Below are positions 1 to 6,766 of a stretch of 23,322 nucleotides of DNA, one piece after another (within the stretch, counting starts at the first letter, position 1; the number at the start of each line of letters is the position of its first letter). The translations under genes and the position numbers were made by a program. The stretch comes from a virus: the IMG/VR virus record IMGVR_UViG_3300048028_000126, positions 1 through 23,322 of that record. One strand, given 5' to 3'. The notes beneath the pieces were generated by a model that made no database searches, was not told where the DNA came from, and saw nothing but the letters and a program-made list of their open reading frames with translations.

Positions 1-412
1 GTCCAGGCGCGATGTCAGAGACCGTACGCACGTCTCCCCAGTGTCCACCGACACCACCACCCATCACAGATAACCATCTTAGTTCGGATGAATGCTCAAT
101 GAGTCCTTCTAGAGTATCTGGTACATATGTGAGGAAACATGAGATGGGTAGTCCCTTCGATTTACCTTCATCGGAAGGAGCATTAGACAGTACGGGTGAA
201 GCAAACATAAACCACTTCTTAGAAACATACTCATAGAGTCGTCGTGCAAGTACTTCATCTAGTTGTCCTTTGTACATCGACCATGCTGTTGATGCTCTAG
301 CATATGCATCTTGTGGTGACTGTTCACTCTCAATCATATAAAAATCTTTTAACATACCTACTGCATAGTCAGTAAGCAAGTTATCTCGATCATAATCAAT
401 TTCTACTGTCAT
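1..412 (-). CDS. nrdA: Ribonucleotide reductase large (alpha) subunit, N-terminal part, cut by window edge
   Basis: I translated this by hand; it runs off the left edge, so only the first 137 residues are present. It starts at an ATG (410-412) preceded by TTGGAT. The visible protein contains FASPVLSNA, then GLPISCFLTYVPDT, then a glycine-rich segment GGGVGGHW followed by DVR, which is the order seen in the N-terminal half of the alpha subunit of ribonucleotide reductase. The Cys in PISCF matches the conserved redox Cys at the first strand of the catalytic barrel. The enzyme reduces ribonucleotides to deoxyribonucleotides for phage DNA synthesis in the cytoplasm. The catalytic Cys and C-terminal Cys pair lie outside the window. 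It is the last gene read here, 17 bases after the hypothetical gene at 430-879. Class I is most likely; class cannot be proven from this part. Confidence 0.9.
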   Translation of the reverse strand, partial: MTVEIDYDRDNLLTDYAVGMLKDFYMIESEQSPQDAYARASTAWSMYKGQLDEVLARRLYEYVSKKWFMFASPVLSNAPSDEGKSKGLPISCFLTYVPDTLEGLIEHSSELRWLSVMGGGVGGHWGDVRTVSDIAPG

Positions 413-429
413 AGTTTATCCAATTTGGA

Positions 430-879
430 TTACCTCATTGAGAGGTAGCCGCTTTCAAGTATTTTTGGCGCGATTGCCGTGTAGTCGCTAATTTTTTTTA
501 AGTAGTAGATATTGTCTGCTGCCTTTGACCACATACCGCTTTGTGGTTCTTTATCTATTACCTTGTACCACCTCTGTAACCATTCCTCCGCTGAATTTGG
601 GTCTTTTCTAATATTATGATAGACCCACTTACTATACTGCTCCTGTGTTACTATAGACACGTCTAGATGAACCCCCCTATCACGACAATGTACCTTTGCT
701 CTACTCCACCTACTTCCCATTGTGGAGTCTATGGCTTCAGATACAACTATAACGTATACTGTGCCTGCTTTGTATGAACAATACCGTATATTATACTCGC
801 TTAGAGTGGTCTTGTCAATAGTAGACATTGCAGAATATACATCTGAATTGGGTTTCAGGTTGTTAAGTAGCGCCGACAC
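430..879 (-). CDS. Hypothetical protein, 149 aa
   Basis: I do not recognise this gene. The start is a GTG at 877-879 with AAGGGTTA just upstream, the Shine-Dalgarno overlapping the end of the preceding gene, so the two are probably translated together. The product is soluble-looking, with no signal peptide or membrane segment. The first half is rich in beta-type sequence (GTVYVIVVSEAID) and the second half carries several Trp residues (WVYHNI, WLQRWYKV, GMWSKA). It sits between a small unknown gene and nrdA, so a role in early metabolism or nucleotide supply is possible, but that is only position-based inference. Confidence 0.6.
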   Translation of the reverse strand: MSALLNNLKPNSDVYSAMSTIDKTTLSEYNIRYCSYKAGTVYVIVVSEAIDSTMGSRWSRAKVHCRDRGVHLDVSIVTQEQYSKWVYHNIRKDPNSAEEWLQRWYKVIDKEPQSGMWSKAADNIYYLKKISDYTAIAPKILESGYLSMR

Positions 880-887
880 ACTAACCC

Positions 888-1223
888 TTATTTACTATAA
901 TCATAAAATGGTTCGTCTGTCTGGTACTCATAGTCCTCAATAAGCATTGCCTTACCTGTGGTCCAGAACCTTTGACACCTATCTAAGATGTAGTCCTCTT
1001 GCTCTTTAGTGTCAAGAAAGCCTTCCCATAAGAGATGATTATCAAACGGGGCAGTGTGGTTTTTTACTAGGAATCTGTCGACGGGGAGACTGTCTCCCTC
1101 ATAACCCTTCATCGCCACGAAGATAACGTGGTCTGGGTCGTAGGCACCAAGAATAGATTCAATATCTTCATTTGTTGTTTCTAAAATGACGATTTTGAAA
1201 TCGACACAGTCAATCAGTCTCAT
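888..1223 (-). CDS. Hypothetical protein, 111 aa
   Basis: Unrecognised small protein. It starts with ATG at 1221-1223, preceded by AAGGAAT at good spacing, and is the first gene after the sigma70-like promoter at 1250-1278, so it probably opens an operon that continues through the 149-aa gene into nrdA. The N-terminal half alternates hydrophobic strands and helices (FKIVILETT, HVIFVAMKG) in the manner of a small alpha/beta fold; the C-terminal part is acidic and rich in Tyr (EDYEYQTDEPFYDY). No catalytic motif is visible. Confidence 0.6.
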   Translation of the reverse strand: MRLIDCVDFKIVILETTNEDIESILGAYDPDHVIFVAMKGYEGDSLPVDRFLVKNHTAPFDNHLLWEGFLDTKEQEDYILDRCQRFWTTGKAMLIEDYEYQTDEPFYDYSK

Positions 1224-1249
1224 ACTATATTCCTTAATTCTTGTGTAGA

Positions 1250-1278
1250 ATTATATAGTATTTTGACTAGTCTGTAAA
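1250..1278 (-). promoter_or_regulatory. Sigma70-type (early) promoter
   Basis: On the minus strand TTTACA (1273-1278) and TATAAT (1250-1255) are separated by 17 bp. It lies in the 63-bp gap before the 111-aa gene at 888-1223 and would drive the operon leading into nrdA. Confidence 0.7.
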
Positions 1279-1286
1279 GAGGGAAA

Positions 1287-1472
1287 TTAAGATTTTTTTT
1301 GAAAGTTTTGTGGAAAAATTCTACGTAAAACTGCTTCAGCATCCTTGCGTCTTTTTTTACGGTCATGCTTTTTTCGGACAATCACAGTTTGGTCTAGATT
1401 ATCTCCAGTACCAACAACGTCTTGCGTCGTTGTCATCTCAAACTGTTTCATAAATTCTTCGTAAGTCTTCAT
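1287..1472 (-). CDS. Small basic protein with T4 capsid-targeting-like N-terminus, 61 aa
   Basis: The N-terminus MKTYEEFMKQFE is the closest match in the window to the T4 internal-protein leader MKTYQEFIAE, which directs proteins into the prohead and is then removed by the gp21 protease. The rest is short and strongly basic (KKHDRKKRRKDAEAVLRR), as expected for a DNA-associated internal head protein. The ATG overlaps the TGA of the upstream 197-aa gene (ATGA), so translation is coupled. No enzyme domain. Known: in T4 this type of leader marks internal proteins IPI to IPIII and Alt. Inferred: this is a small internal head protein, injected or bound to packaged DNA. Confidence 0.7.
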   Translation of the reverse strand: MKTYEEFMKQFEMTTTQDVVGTGDNLDQTVIVRKKHDRKKRRKDAEAVLRRIFPQNFQKKS

Positions 1473-2062
1473 TTTGATATCTCATTAGCAGAAAATAGAA
1501 TACGTTTACCCGTCCGTAGATGGGTACCTTCGAAAATTGAGATACCTAAAATATCATATATTAGATTATTTTCATAGATGCGGACTTGATCATCTTTACG
1601 AATTAAAGATTCTCCGGTGTCTACTAGAGACTCATTGCGCATACGGTACATACCCTGGCCTAAGTTTCCATCTTCTAGGACATACCATTTAGAATCTTCC
1701 ATAAGAACGTCCATGATGTCGATGCCTGTCGCTTCGTGTATCCTTTCTAACTGACCGTCTGAAAGCTCACCGTGTTCTTTGATCAATGCAAGTGCGGCAC
1801 CATACCGTGCAACCACAGATGATCCACCCGGCGCTTTGGCCATAATCTTCTTTAGATTAAATACTAGACGATGAAACGAGGTATAGTTATCACGGTATGC
1901 ATCACGGTTCGCCATCTTATCCATATCAAAATCCGGTTTTTTCTTACCCTCGTTATCGATGATCCCTGCTTTGAATGCACCCGTGTCCTCGAACTTAGTA
2001 ACGAGTAGTTTCAGAAAACGAATTGTATAGACCACATCTGCGGCTGACTTTAGGATGCCCAT
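1469..2062 (-). CDS. Conserved T4-like phage hypothetical protein, 197 aa
   Basis: Starts MGILKSAADVVYTIRFLKLLV, with ATG at 2060-2062 inside the last codons of the preceding gene (13-bp overlap). The general look is that of hypothetical proteins carried by marine T4-like phages, but I cannot name a function. Residues about 60-120 are mostly helical; residues about 125-190 look beta-rich (KWYVLEDGNL, MYRMRNES, DDQVRIYEN). No signal peptide, transmembrane segment or catalytic motif. It lies in a tightly overlapping block with the 122-aa gene and a tagged internal-protein-like gene, so a structural or assembly role is a reasonable guess. A virion role is inference from neighbours only. Confidence 0.65.
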   Translation of the reverse strand: MGILKSAADVVYTIRFLKLLVTKFEDTGAFKAGIIDNEGKKKPDFDMDKMANRDAYRDNYTSFHRLVFNLKKIMAKAPGGSSVVARYGAALALIKEHGELSDGQLERIHEATGIDIMDVLMEDSKWYVLEDGNLGQGMYRMRNESLVDTGESLIRKDDQVRIYENNLIYDILGISIFEGTHLRTGKRILFSANEISK

Positions 2063-2418
2063 CTTATTTCTCTCAATTTAGCTATTACGTATTTATCCAT
2101 TTTGATGCCTGTAATGTCATCATTTTTTATTGCATTCAAAAATACAAGAAATGGTTTGATAGTTGGCCACTGTTCTAAGGGTATTTTCAACGCCAACATC
2201 TCTACCCCTGCCTCATAACCGAACACGTTGAAGATGACAATGAGGTGATTCAAAATCAATCTTTCCGCAAGATCACCGTTCTGGTGGTATCGATTCACCA
2301 ATCTCTTCACATACTTGAACCTCTTCAGATCGTCAAAGAATTCTTCCCCGTCGATATGTGTGGGGTTGTAGTAATGTTTTGCAGCATAGACTACGATATT
2401 TTTACTATTCAACTTCAT
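2050..2418 (-). CDS. Conserved T4-like marine phage protein, 122 aa
   Basis: The sequence follows a pattern I associate with a small family common in marine T4-like phages: an N-terminal YAAKHYYNP, then EEFFDDLKRFKYVKRL, then ERLILNHLIVIFNVFG, then a helical C-terminus. The function is not known to me. The start ATG (2416-2418) overlaps the end of the glycosyltransferase-like gene by 14 bases, and its own end overlaps the next gene by 13, so all three are probably translated from one message. Predicted all-helical and soluble; the hydrophobic stretch NHLIVIFNVFG looks like a buried helix rather than a membrane segment. Confidence 0.7.
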   Translation of the reverse strand: MKLNSKNIVVYAAKHYYNPTHIDGEEFFDDLKRFKYVKRLVNRYHQNGDLAERLILNHLIVIFNVFGYEAGVEMLALKIPLEQWPTIKPFLVFLNAIKNDDITGIKMDKYVIAKLREIRWAS

Positions 2419-3358
2419 AATATGGATCTTTGAATCTCCTTAACCTGTATCCGCTTGGATACATTTCAATCTTATTTAGGTGGTCAATAAGATCTGCTAT
2501 CCAGTATAGGTCAAGGTTACCATTCCGTGTTGTACTGTCAGCATCTTGCATATACAGATAGGAGTACTTGGGCCTCTCGTCCCGCACTTGCATATCCAGA
2601 ACCCCATCATATGAGAGTTTCTTTAACTTGTAGTACTGTAGAACATCCTCACCTATCCTGTGGTCGGGGTCAAATCTAGTATGCTGTGCACCCTTACGTG
2701 AGTAAAACACCAGTCTATTCAGAGTGTTCATCATATCGCCATAGTCCACAGTATATTCCTCCAAAACCTTTCGGTTCGACAACCACTCTCTTGCGATGTC
2801 TTCGGGAATACCGTCTCTCATCATTTTACGTATTTCATATTCACTGACTTTAGGAATATAGGTATTACCAGTTCTTTTATTTAAATCATGGGTCCAGTGA
2901 GCAGTATGTTTTACGGGTATAAAGAAATATTCTTTCTTCACGCTCCTGCTATCTACCTGTTTTGAAAACAGATCAAAGAACTCGTCTTGAGGAGTCTGGA
3001 CTGAGAGTTGATTTGCGAGACATATGATGTCTGGGGGAGAGTCGCCTAGCGCAACTGTGCGGTAAAGGTTTCTACCGTAGGGAGTGATATAATCGTCACC
3101 GTCGACTTGGATCATATACTCGTTGTCGCTTTCTAGGAACTTATCGAGTAGTGAGTTTTTACCTGTCGATGGTGTGCCGTCTGATTCGGTTATATGATGT
3201 TCTATATCGTTAGACGCGCAAAAATCCGCAGCCTGTTCAACATACTCTGAATTCAGAGAGTTGATTATGACCACGGTCTCATTTGGTTTTAGGGTATTGA
3301 ATTGACGGTGTAACGTTCTTAGATTACCACTGGTCAATACATAATATTTAAAAGACAT
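2405..3358 (-). CDS. Glycosyltransferase-like protein (GT-A fold), 317 aa
   Basis: The N-terminal 100 residues resemble a nucleotide-sugar binding GT-A domain: a strand (YYVLTSGN), a second strand with polar ends (ETVVIINSLNS), and the acidic metal-binding motif VDGDDYITP with D86-G87-D88-D89 serving as the DxD element that binds Mn2+ and the sugar nucleotide. Before it lies TGKNSLLDKFL, in the position where GT2 family members align the donor. The remainder (about 120-317) is less conserved and charged. Such enzymes in T4-like phages may decorate virion proteins, DNA or host surface glycans; which applies here cannot be told. ATG start, weak SD ATAGGT, 4 bases after the 70-aa gene. Confidence 0.65.
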   Translation of the reverse strand: MSFKYYVLTSGNLRTLHRQFNTLKPNETVVIINSLNSEYVEQAADFCASNDIEHHITESDGTPSTGKNSLLDKFLESDNEYMIQVDGDDYITPYGRNLYRTVALGDSPPDIICLANQLSVQTPQDEFFDLFSKQVDSRSVKKEYFFIPVKHTAHWTHDLNKRTGNTYIPKVSEYEIRKMMRDGIPEDIAREWLSNRKVLEEYTVDYGDMMNTLNRLVFYSRKGAQHTRFDPDHRIGEDVLQYYKLKKLSYDGVLDMQVRDERPKYSYLYMQDADSTTRNGNLDLYWIADLIDHLNKIEMYPSGYRLRRFKDPYYEVE

Positions 3359-3362
3359 GGAC

Positions 3363-3575
3363 CTATCCGCGATAGATCCCCGCTTCTTTCAATTTAGCAA
3401 CTAGGACATCTTTCTTACGACGCTTATCTAATCTAACGCCGTGAAGTTTACCTAACCTATCTAATTCTGATTTAGTCATATCTTCGATCAGACGAAGATC
3501 CATGCAGTGCCTTTCAGTAACTACTCGATTTGGCGGATCTTGACGAAAAAGATTTAGAATATAATCGACCAACAT
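3363..3575 (-). CDS. Small SAP/Rho-N-like protein, 70 aa
   Basis: The C-terminal half, MTKSELDRLGKLHGVRLDKRRKKD followed by VLVAKLKEAG, has the helix-loop-helix layout of SAP or Rho N-terminal-like nucleic-acid-binding domains (a helix beginning T-K-S-E-L, a loop with Arg/Lys, then a helix that ends L-K-x-A-G). The first 35 residues are unlike this family. It is encoded between the acidic protein and the glycosyltransferase with short gaps. The basic domain suggests binding to nucleic acid, or a role as a small head-associated protein; both are inference. The quoted motif is split in two only for length. Confidence 0.55.
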   Translation of the reverse strand: MLVDYILNLFRQDPPNRVVTERHCMDLRLIEDMTKSELDRLGKLHGVRLDKRRKKDVLVAKLKEAGIYRG

Positions 3576-3594
3576 AATAATATAACCTATTCAA

Positions 3595-4488
3595 TTACTT
3601 GACTGGTGTTTTATCACCATTCGATAAATTATCTGCACCGCTACGAGCAGGGGATTGTTTCATGTCCTTACCACCCGCTTTGAAAGTCTTATTATGACTA
3701 TCTTCTTCGTTGTCTTCGATTTTCTTCTCAGACTTCTTATGCATCGCAATGACTTTCTTGTCATGTTCGGATGAATGATCATCATGCTTTTCACCAGCAA
3801 GTGCACCCTTCTTAGGGTCAGCCGCTTCAGCGAATGCGGACCACATCTCTTCAAATGCAGAACGGAACTCTACACTTTCAATTTTAGAGATTTCTGCTTT
3901 CTTATCAGCAGTCTTAGGGTTCTTTTTGATATCAGAATCGCCATCTGCTTCTGGTTCTGCTTCTGGTTCTTCTTCAGAGTCATCATCTTTCTTTTTAGGT
4001 GGGAAAGGTTTCTTCTTGTCCTTTGGTTCTTCTTCGGACTCTTCTTCGTCTTTCTCTACTTCTTCTTTCTTCGCTGGTTTCTTACCACCATCGATCGCGT
4101 CATCCGTTGCGGCACGCTTCTTGTGTAGATATTCATCAGAAGAATCTACATCACCATCATTGTCGATGTCCTTGTCCTTACGATCAGCGAACTTCTTATC
4201 ATTTGCTTTATCGTCTACCGGATCAAGTTTCTTCTCAGACACTTCTTCGAGTTCTACTTCTTCGAAAAGCTTACCCATCTGTTTAGCACTAACCGTTTTG
4301 AAATCACCAAATTCGTTAGTTAATTTGAAAGATAACTTACCTTTATCTTGGTTCATCTGGACAGTATATCGTTTACCGTCCTTACCTTGAATTCCGCCTT
4401 TATCTCTGATCTTGGCTTCATCCACAGTTTTTTCTCCGGAGACCATTCCCAAATACGCCTCCATAATTTTATTGATATCTGACATCAT
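3595..4488 (-). CDS. Highly charged acidic protein with EF-hand-like calcium loop, 297 aa
   Basis: Start ATG at 4486-4488 (a second ATG follows directly) after GGAG. Residues about 30-75 form a small domain (GKDGKRYTVQMNQ, then AKQMGKLF). Residues 107-118 read D-I-D-N-D-G-D-V-D-S-S-D, the DxDxDG pattern of an EF-hand or dockerin calcium loop, followed by EYLHKKR; I associate the NDGDVDSSDEYLH stretch with marine T4-like phage virion or prohead-core-like proteins. Residues about 130-190 are low-complexity Glu/Asp/Lys/Pro. It contains several L-x-E or similar sites (ELEEV) of the kind the prohead protease uses. Likely a scaffold-like or internal head component; not proven. It does not start with the MKTF-type leader of its neighbours but with DINKIMEAYL. 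Confidence 0.65.
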   Translation of the reverse strand: MMSDINKIMEAYLGMVSGEKTVDEAKIRDKGGIQGKDGKRYTVQMNQDKGKLSFKLTNEFGDFKTVSAKQMGKLFEEVELEEVSEKKLDPVDDKANDKKFADRKDKDIDNDGDVDSSDEYLHKKRAATDDAIDGGKKPAKKEEVEKDEEESEEEPKDKKKPFPPKKKDDDSEEEPEAEPEADGDSDIKKNPKTADKKAEISKIESVEFRSAFEEMWSAFAEAADPKKGALAGEKHDDHSSEHDKKVIAMHKKSEKKIEDNEEDSHNKTFKAGGKDMKQSPARSGADNLSNGDKTPVK

Positions 4489-4502
4489 TAGTCTCCGTTA
4501 GT

Positions 4503-4811
4503 TTACGCGTCAAAAAACATTTTGACGACTACACCAGCAAAGACGGTCGCAGATAATGTAATAATATATTGCATTACTTTAACGGTCTTTCCTTGCTCTT
4601 GGACCGAATCTTCTATATCATCCATACGCATGGAAAATCTATTCATTCGTTCAAAGTGTTGTGAGTTTGCCTTCTCAATGTTTATAAGTTTTTCTTCAGC
4701 ACGAGCTAGATCGATCATTGCATCGGAAAGTTTGTCTATCTTATCCTCGATTCTTGCGAGGCGTTGTTCTTCACGTTGCACATGCTCTTGTAATATGGTA
4801 GTATCTGCCAT
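4503..4811 (-). CDS. Coiled-coil protein with C-terminal membrane anchor, 102 aa
   Basis: Residues about 5-75 form a long amphipathic coiled coil (heptads in QREEQRLARIEDKIDKLSD and similar), followed by one hydrophobic segment at about 81-98 (YIITLSATVFAGVVVKMFF) that should span a membrane, with a very short tail. The layout recalls XhlA-like lysis-associated proteins and other tail-anchored phage proteins, but no family motif is clear enough for a name. A late promoter lies about 107 bases upstream (4918-4925), so expression is probably late and would fit lysis or assembly at the inner membrane. Confidence 0.65.
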   Translation of the reverse strand: MADTTILQEHVQREEQRLARIEDKIDKLSDAMIDLARAEEKLINIEKANSQHFERMNRFSMRMDDIEDSVQEQGKTVKVMQYIITLSATVFAGVVVKMFFDA

Positions 4812-4917
4812 TTTCGATTAGCCCATTAAGTGTTAATTATATAAGTCGTATTTGATATAATTAATATAATTTAATGTAATTATTCTCTGTTGACTTATTA
4901 GTTAAGGTTACGTTGCT

Positions 4918-4925
4918 TATTTATA
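4918..4925 (-). promoter_or_regulatory. T4-type late promoter TATAAATA
   Basis: An exact TATAAATA on the minus strand in the 122-bp gap between genes at 4934 and 4811. In T4 this element alone, at -10, is read by host RNA polymerase with the late sigma factor gp55 and gp33. It would drive the coiled-coil protein and the acidic protein genes. The rest of the gap is AT-rich without a clear sigma70 -35. Confidence 0.7.
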
Positions 4926-4933
4926 CGAATCAA

Positions 4934-5251
4934 TTACCAAGCTTTGCACGACCAGTATCGGGCTTTCCACTTCGGGCCAGGGTCAGAACAATTATGTCTG
5001 GCTCTGAAACTTTTTCGACGAGCAGGGTTGTCTCTTTTTATTTCCATGTTTGGATCACCAAACGAAACCTTGACAACATTACCATTCTCGCCTGTAGTAT
5101 ATACGTAGAACTTTTTAGAACCACCACGTACAGGTTTATTCAAAGTAACCTTCTTACCTTGATACTCTGCTTCGGTCAGTTCTAACTCTTCATCTAGAGA
5201 CTTACACGCCTCACAACATCTTTCTTCTACATACTGTTTAAACTTTTTCAT
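4934..5251 (-). CDS. Tagged head-associated conserved phage protein, 105 aa
   Basis: Leader MKKFKQYVEER matches the capsid-targeting pattern and ends in x-E. After a short acidic linker with CCEAC, the main domain runs KVTLNKPVRGGSKKFYVY, then VVKVSFGDPNMEIKRD, and closes with RARHNCSDPGPKWKARYW-SCKAW. This C-terminal RARHNC...WKARYWSC block is one I recognise from many T4-like marine phage structural or head proteins; its function is not known to me, though the conserved Cys and His could bind metal. The ATG overlaps the preceding TGA (ATGA), so it is translationally coupled to the 399-aa tagged protein. Likely packaged or head-associated. Confidence 0.75.
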   Translation of the reverse strand: MKKFKQYVEERCCEACKSLDEELELTEAEYQGKKVTLNKPVRGGSKKFYVYTTGENGNVVKVSFGDPNMEIKRDNPARRKSFRARHNCSDPGPKWKARYWSCKAW

Positions 5252-6447
5252 TTTGCAAGCAATGCCTTTGCTTTGGCGCGATCGTGGAAAGCAAATGTAT
5301 AAGACTTACCATCTTTTTCGTCCTTGACCACATAACCAGATTTGGTCATCTTAGTGATCTTGCCCATTCTCTTATCGCCATTCTTAGGTTCGTAGAAATC
5401 AACATCTCTTCCAACGTTGATTGAGTTCTTTGTCTCTGCGCCCATGCCTTTAGTTGCAAGTATACGGTAGTTTTCATCAATCAATTCGACTCTTTCTTCA
5501 AGTTCAACAAATTCCTTCATGAACTGATTACTTTGAATCTCTGCGCCTTTACTCTTTACTGCTTTTTGAATTGCACCATTACTAAGTTTGCTTGCATCAC
5601 CACGAGTTCCTACAGATAATTTTCCTACAAATTTATTTGATCTTGAAGGAGCCTCTGAATCCGTGACAAGACCCCCTAGAGATTTAACTGCACTTCTTAC
5701 CGCCATTTTATCGGTATTCCAATCTTGCTTTAGGCTGCCAATTTCAGATGGTTTTGCATTATTTGGTACTGTATCGCCGTAGTCGAACTTAATATTAGTT
5801 ACTGACTGAACTGATTCCTCTAACCCTTCACGCATAAGTTTACCACCTTTCACTCTGAATCCGTTATCTTTTAGGATTTTAGTAATAGTGGTCCTCTTTA
5901 CCAAGTCGTCCATATCCTTGAGCAACTTAGTCAAACCCATGAATGCTTTATCCTGTACACTTAAAGAGGAATTCATAAACATAACACGTGCGAATGCAGC
6001 GGCCTTCTCGAACTCAATACCCTTTTTCTTATGTTTCAAGAGTTCATTAGATATCTTTTCAAAATCTGCGGCTTCGTCAAGTTCGACCGACTCATTAGTA
6101 CCTAAAATCTTATATGATTTGATACTCGCAGCCATATTACCTAGCGCAAGAGTCGCGTCCTTACCATTACGACTGTATAGATGGTACTTACCTTTACCAT
6201 CAATGGTCATATTAATCTTGTCGACATTGTACTTTGCACTACGGGATGTACTCTTTACAGTGAAAACTCGCTTCTGACTAGAACTAATAGAAGAACCGAA
6301 ATCAATCTCAATTCGCATTCCCTTCTTTAACTTCTCAAAGTCAGACCGTGATACTGTTGCCTCTGTTAGACCAAGCTGTACCGACTCTTCGACAGACTCA
6401 AGCGCAGCAGTGACCTTACCTTCTCTTAATTCTTGAAACGTTTTCAC
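5248..6447 (-). CDS. Large tagged putative internal head protein, 399 aa
   Basis: Starts at GTG (6445-6447) after a strong GAGGAAG. Leader MKTFQELREG resembles the T4 capsid-targeting sequence. The protein then has several acidic breakpoints that look like prohead-protease sites (LGLTEA, VELDEA, LEE, ELEER), dividing it into modules: about 30-110 beta-rich with SSSQKRVFTVKS; about 125-205 helical; about 215-300 with an alternating pattern; and about 330-399 a small beta domain (RDVDFYEPKNGDKRMGKI) resembling KOW/SH3-like folds. Lysine-rich. No catalytic motif is visible. It may be a polyprotein-like core protein cut during head maturation. Function otherwise unknown. Confidence 0.65.
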   Translation of the reverse strand: MKTFQELREGKVTAALESVEESVQLGLTEATVSRSDFEKLKKGMRIEIDFGSSISSSQKRVFTVKSTSRSAKYNVDKINMTIDGKGKYHLYSRNGKDATLALGNMAASIKSYKILGTNESVELDEAADFEKISNELLKHKKKGIEFEKAAAFARVMFMNSSLSVQDKAFMGLTKLLKDMDDLVKRTTITKILKDNGFRVKGGKLMREGLEESVQSVTNIKFDYGDTVPNNAKPSEIGSLKQDWNTDKMAVRSAVKSLGGLVTDSEAPSRSNKFVGKLSVGTRGDASKLSNGAIQKAVKSKGAEIQSNQFMKEFVELEERVELIDENYRILATKGMGAETKNSINVGRDVDFYEPKNGDKRMGKITKMTKSGYVVKDEKDGKSYTFAFHDRAKAKALLAK

Positions 6448-6448
6448 T

Positions 6449-6631
6449 TTAACTTCCTCTGGATGCGCCTCGAAATACCTTAGACGGAGCGCGGTTTGTA
6501 TTATTTAATTTGAGACTGGGGCCTTGCGACCCCGCCATGTTAAACTTATTATTTTCAGAACTAGTAGACTGCAACCTTTCTCGTTTCTCTTGAGACATCT
6601 TTTTGTTGCGTGGTTTCTTAGTCTTACTCAT
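6449..6631 (-). CDS. Small basic hypothetical protein, 60 aa
   Basis: Basic, low-complexity, Ser/Asn/Lys/Arg-rich protein (SKTKKPRNKKMSQEKRERL) with a C-terminus PSKVFRGASRGS. No family recognised. The SD for the next gene (GAGGAAG) lies in its last codons, and it ends just before that gene's GTG start, so it sits inside a coupled string. Predicted disordered; a nucleic-acid-associated internal protein is possible from charge alone. Confidence 0.5.
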   Translation of the reverse strand: MSKTKKPRNKKMSQEKRERLQSTSSENNKFNMAGSQGPSLKLNNTNRAPSKVFRGASRGS

Positions 6632-6640
6632 ATTTATTCC

Positions 6641-6763
6641 TTATTTTACTTTGTCCTGTCGTCGACGATCTCGGGCCATTCGCAACCAGTCTTTTGATGC
6701 ACGAGCGGAAAGACGGTCTTGTGCAGACCGCCTTGCTTCTCTTATTTCAGTAAACCTTTTCAT
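6641..6763 (-). CDS. Very small tagged basic protein, 40 aa
   Basis: Found by reading the gap by hand. The translated product begins MKRFTEIREARR, again the M-x-x-F-x-x-I-x-E leader pattern of its neighbours, and the rest is Arg-rich (SKDWLRMARDRRRQDKVK). It starts at 6763, three bases downstream of the beta-propeller gene's stop, and ends ten bases before the 60-aa gene. Its presence in the tagged run supports it being real despite the length. If the leader is removed at RE, about 31 strongly basic residues would remain, similar in size and charge to small internal head peptides. Confidence 0.6.
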   Translation of the reverse strand: MKRFTEIREARRSAQDRLSARASKDWLRMARDRRRQDKVK

Positions 6764-6766
6764 TTT

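Noticed and set aside
12-236. Plus-strand ORF of 74 aa at the left edge
   Set aside because: It is antisense to nrdA, whose reading frame on the minus strand gives clear ribonucleotide reductase motifs.
3775-4390. Long Ser- and Phe-rich plus-strand ORFs
   Set aside because: They are mirror products of the Glu/Asp/Lys-rich low-complexity stretch of the minus-strand acidic protein; no RBS or domain.
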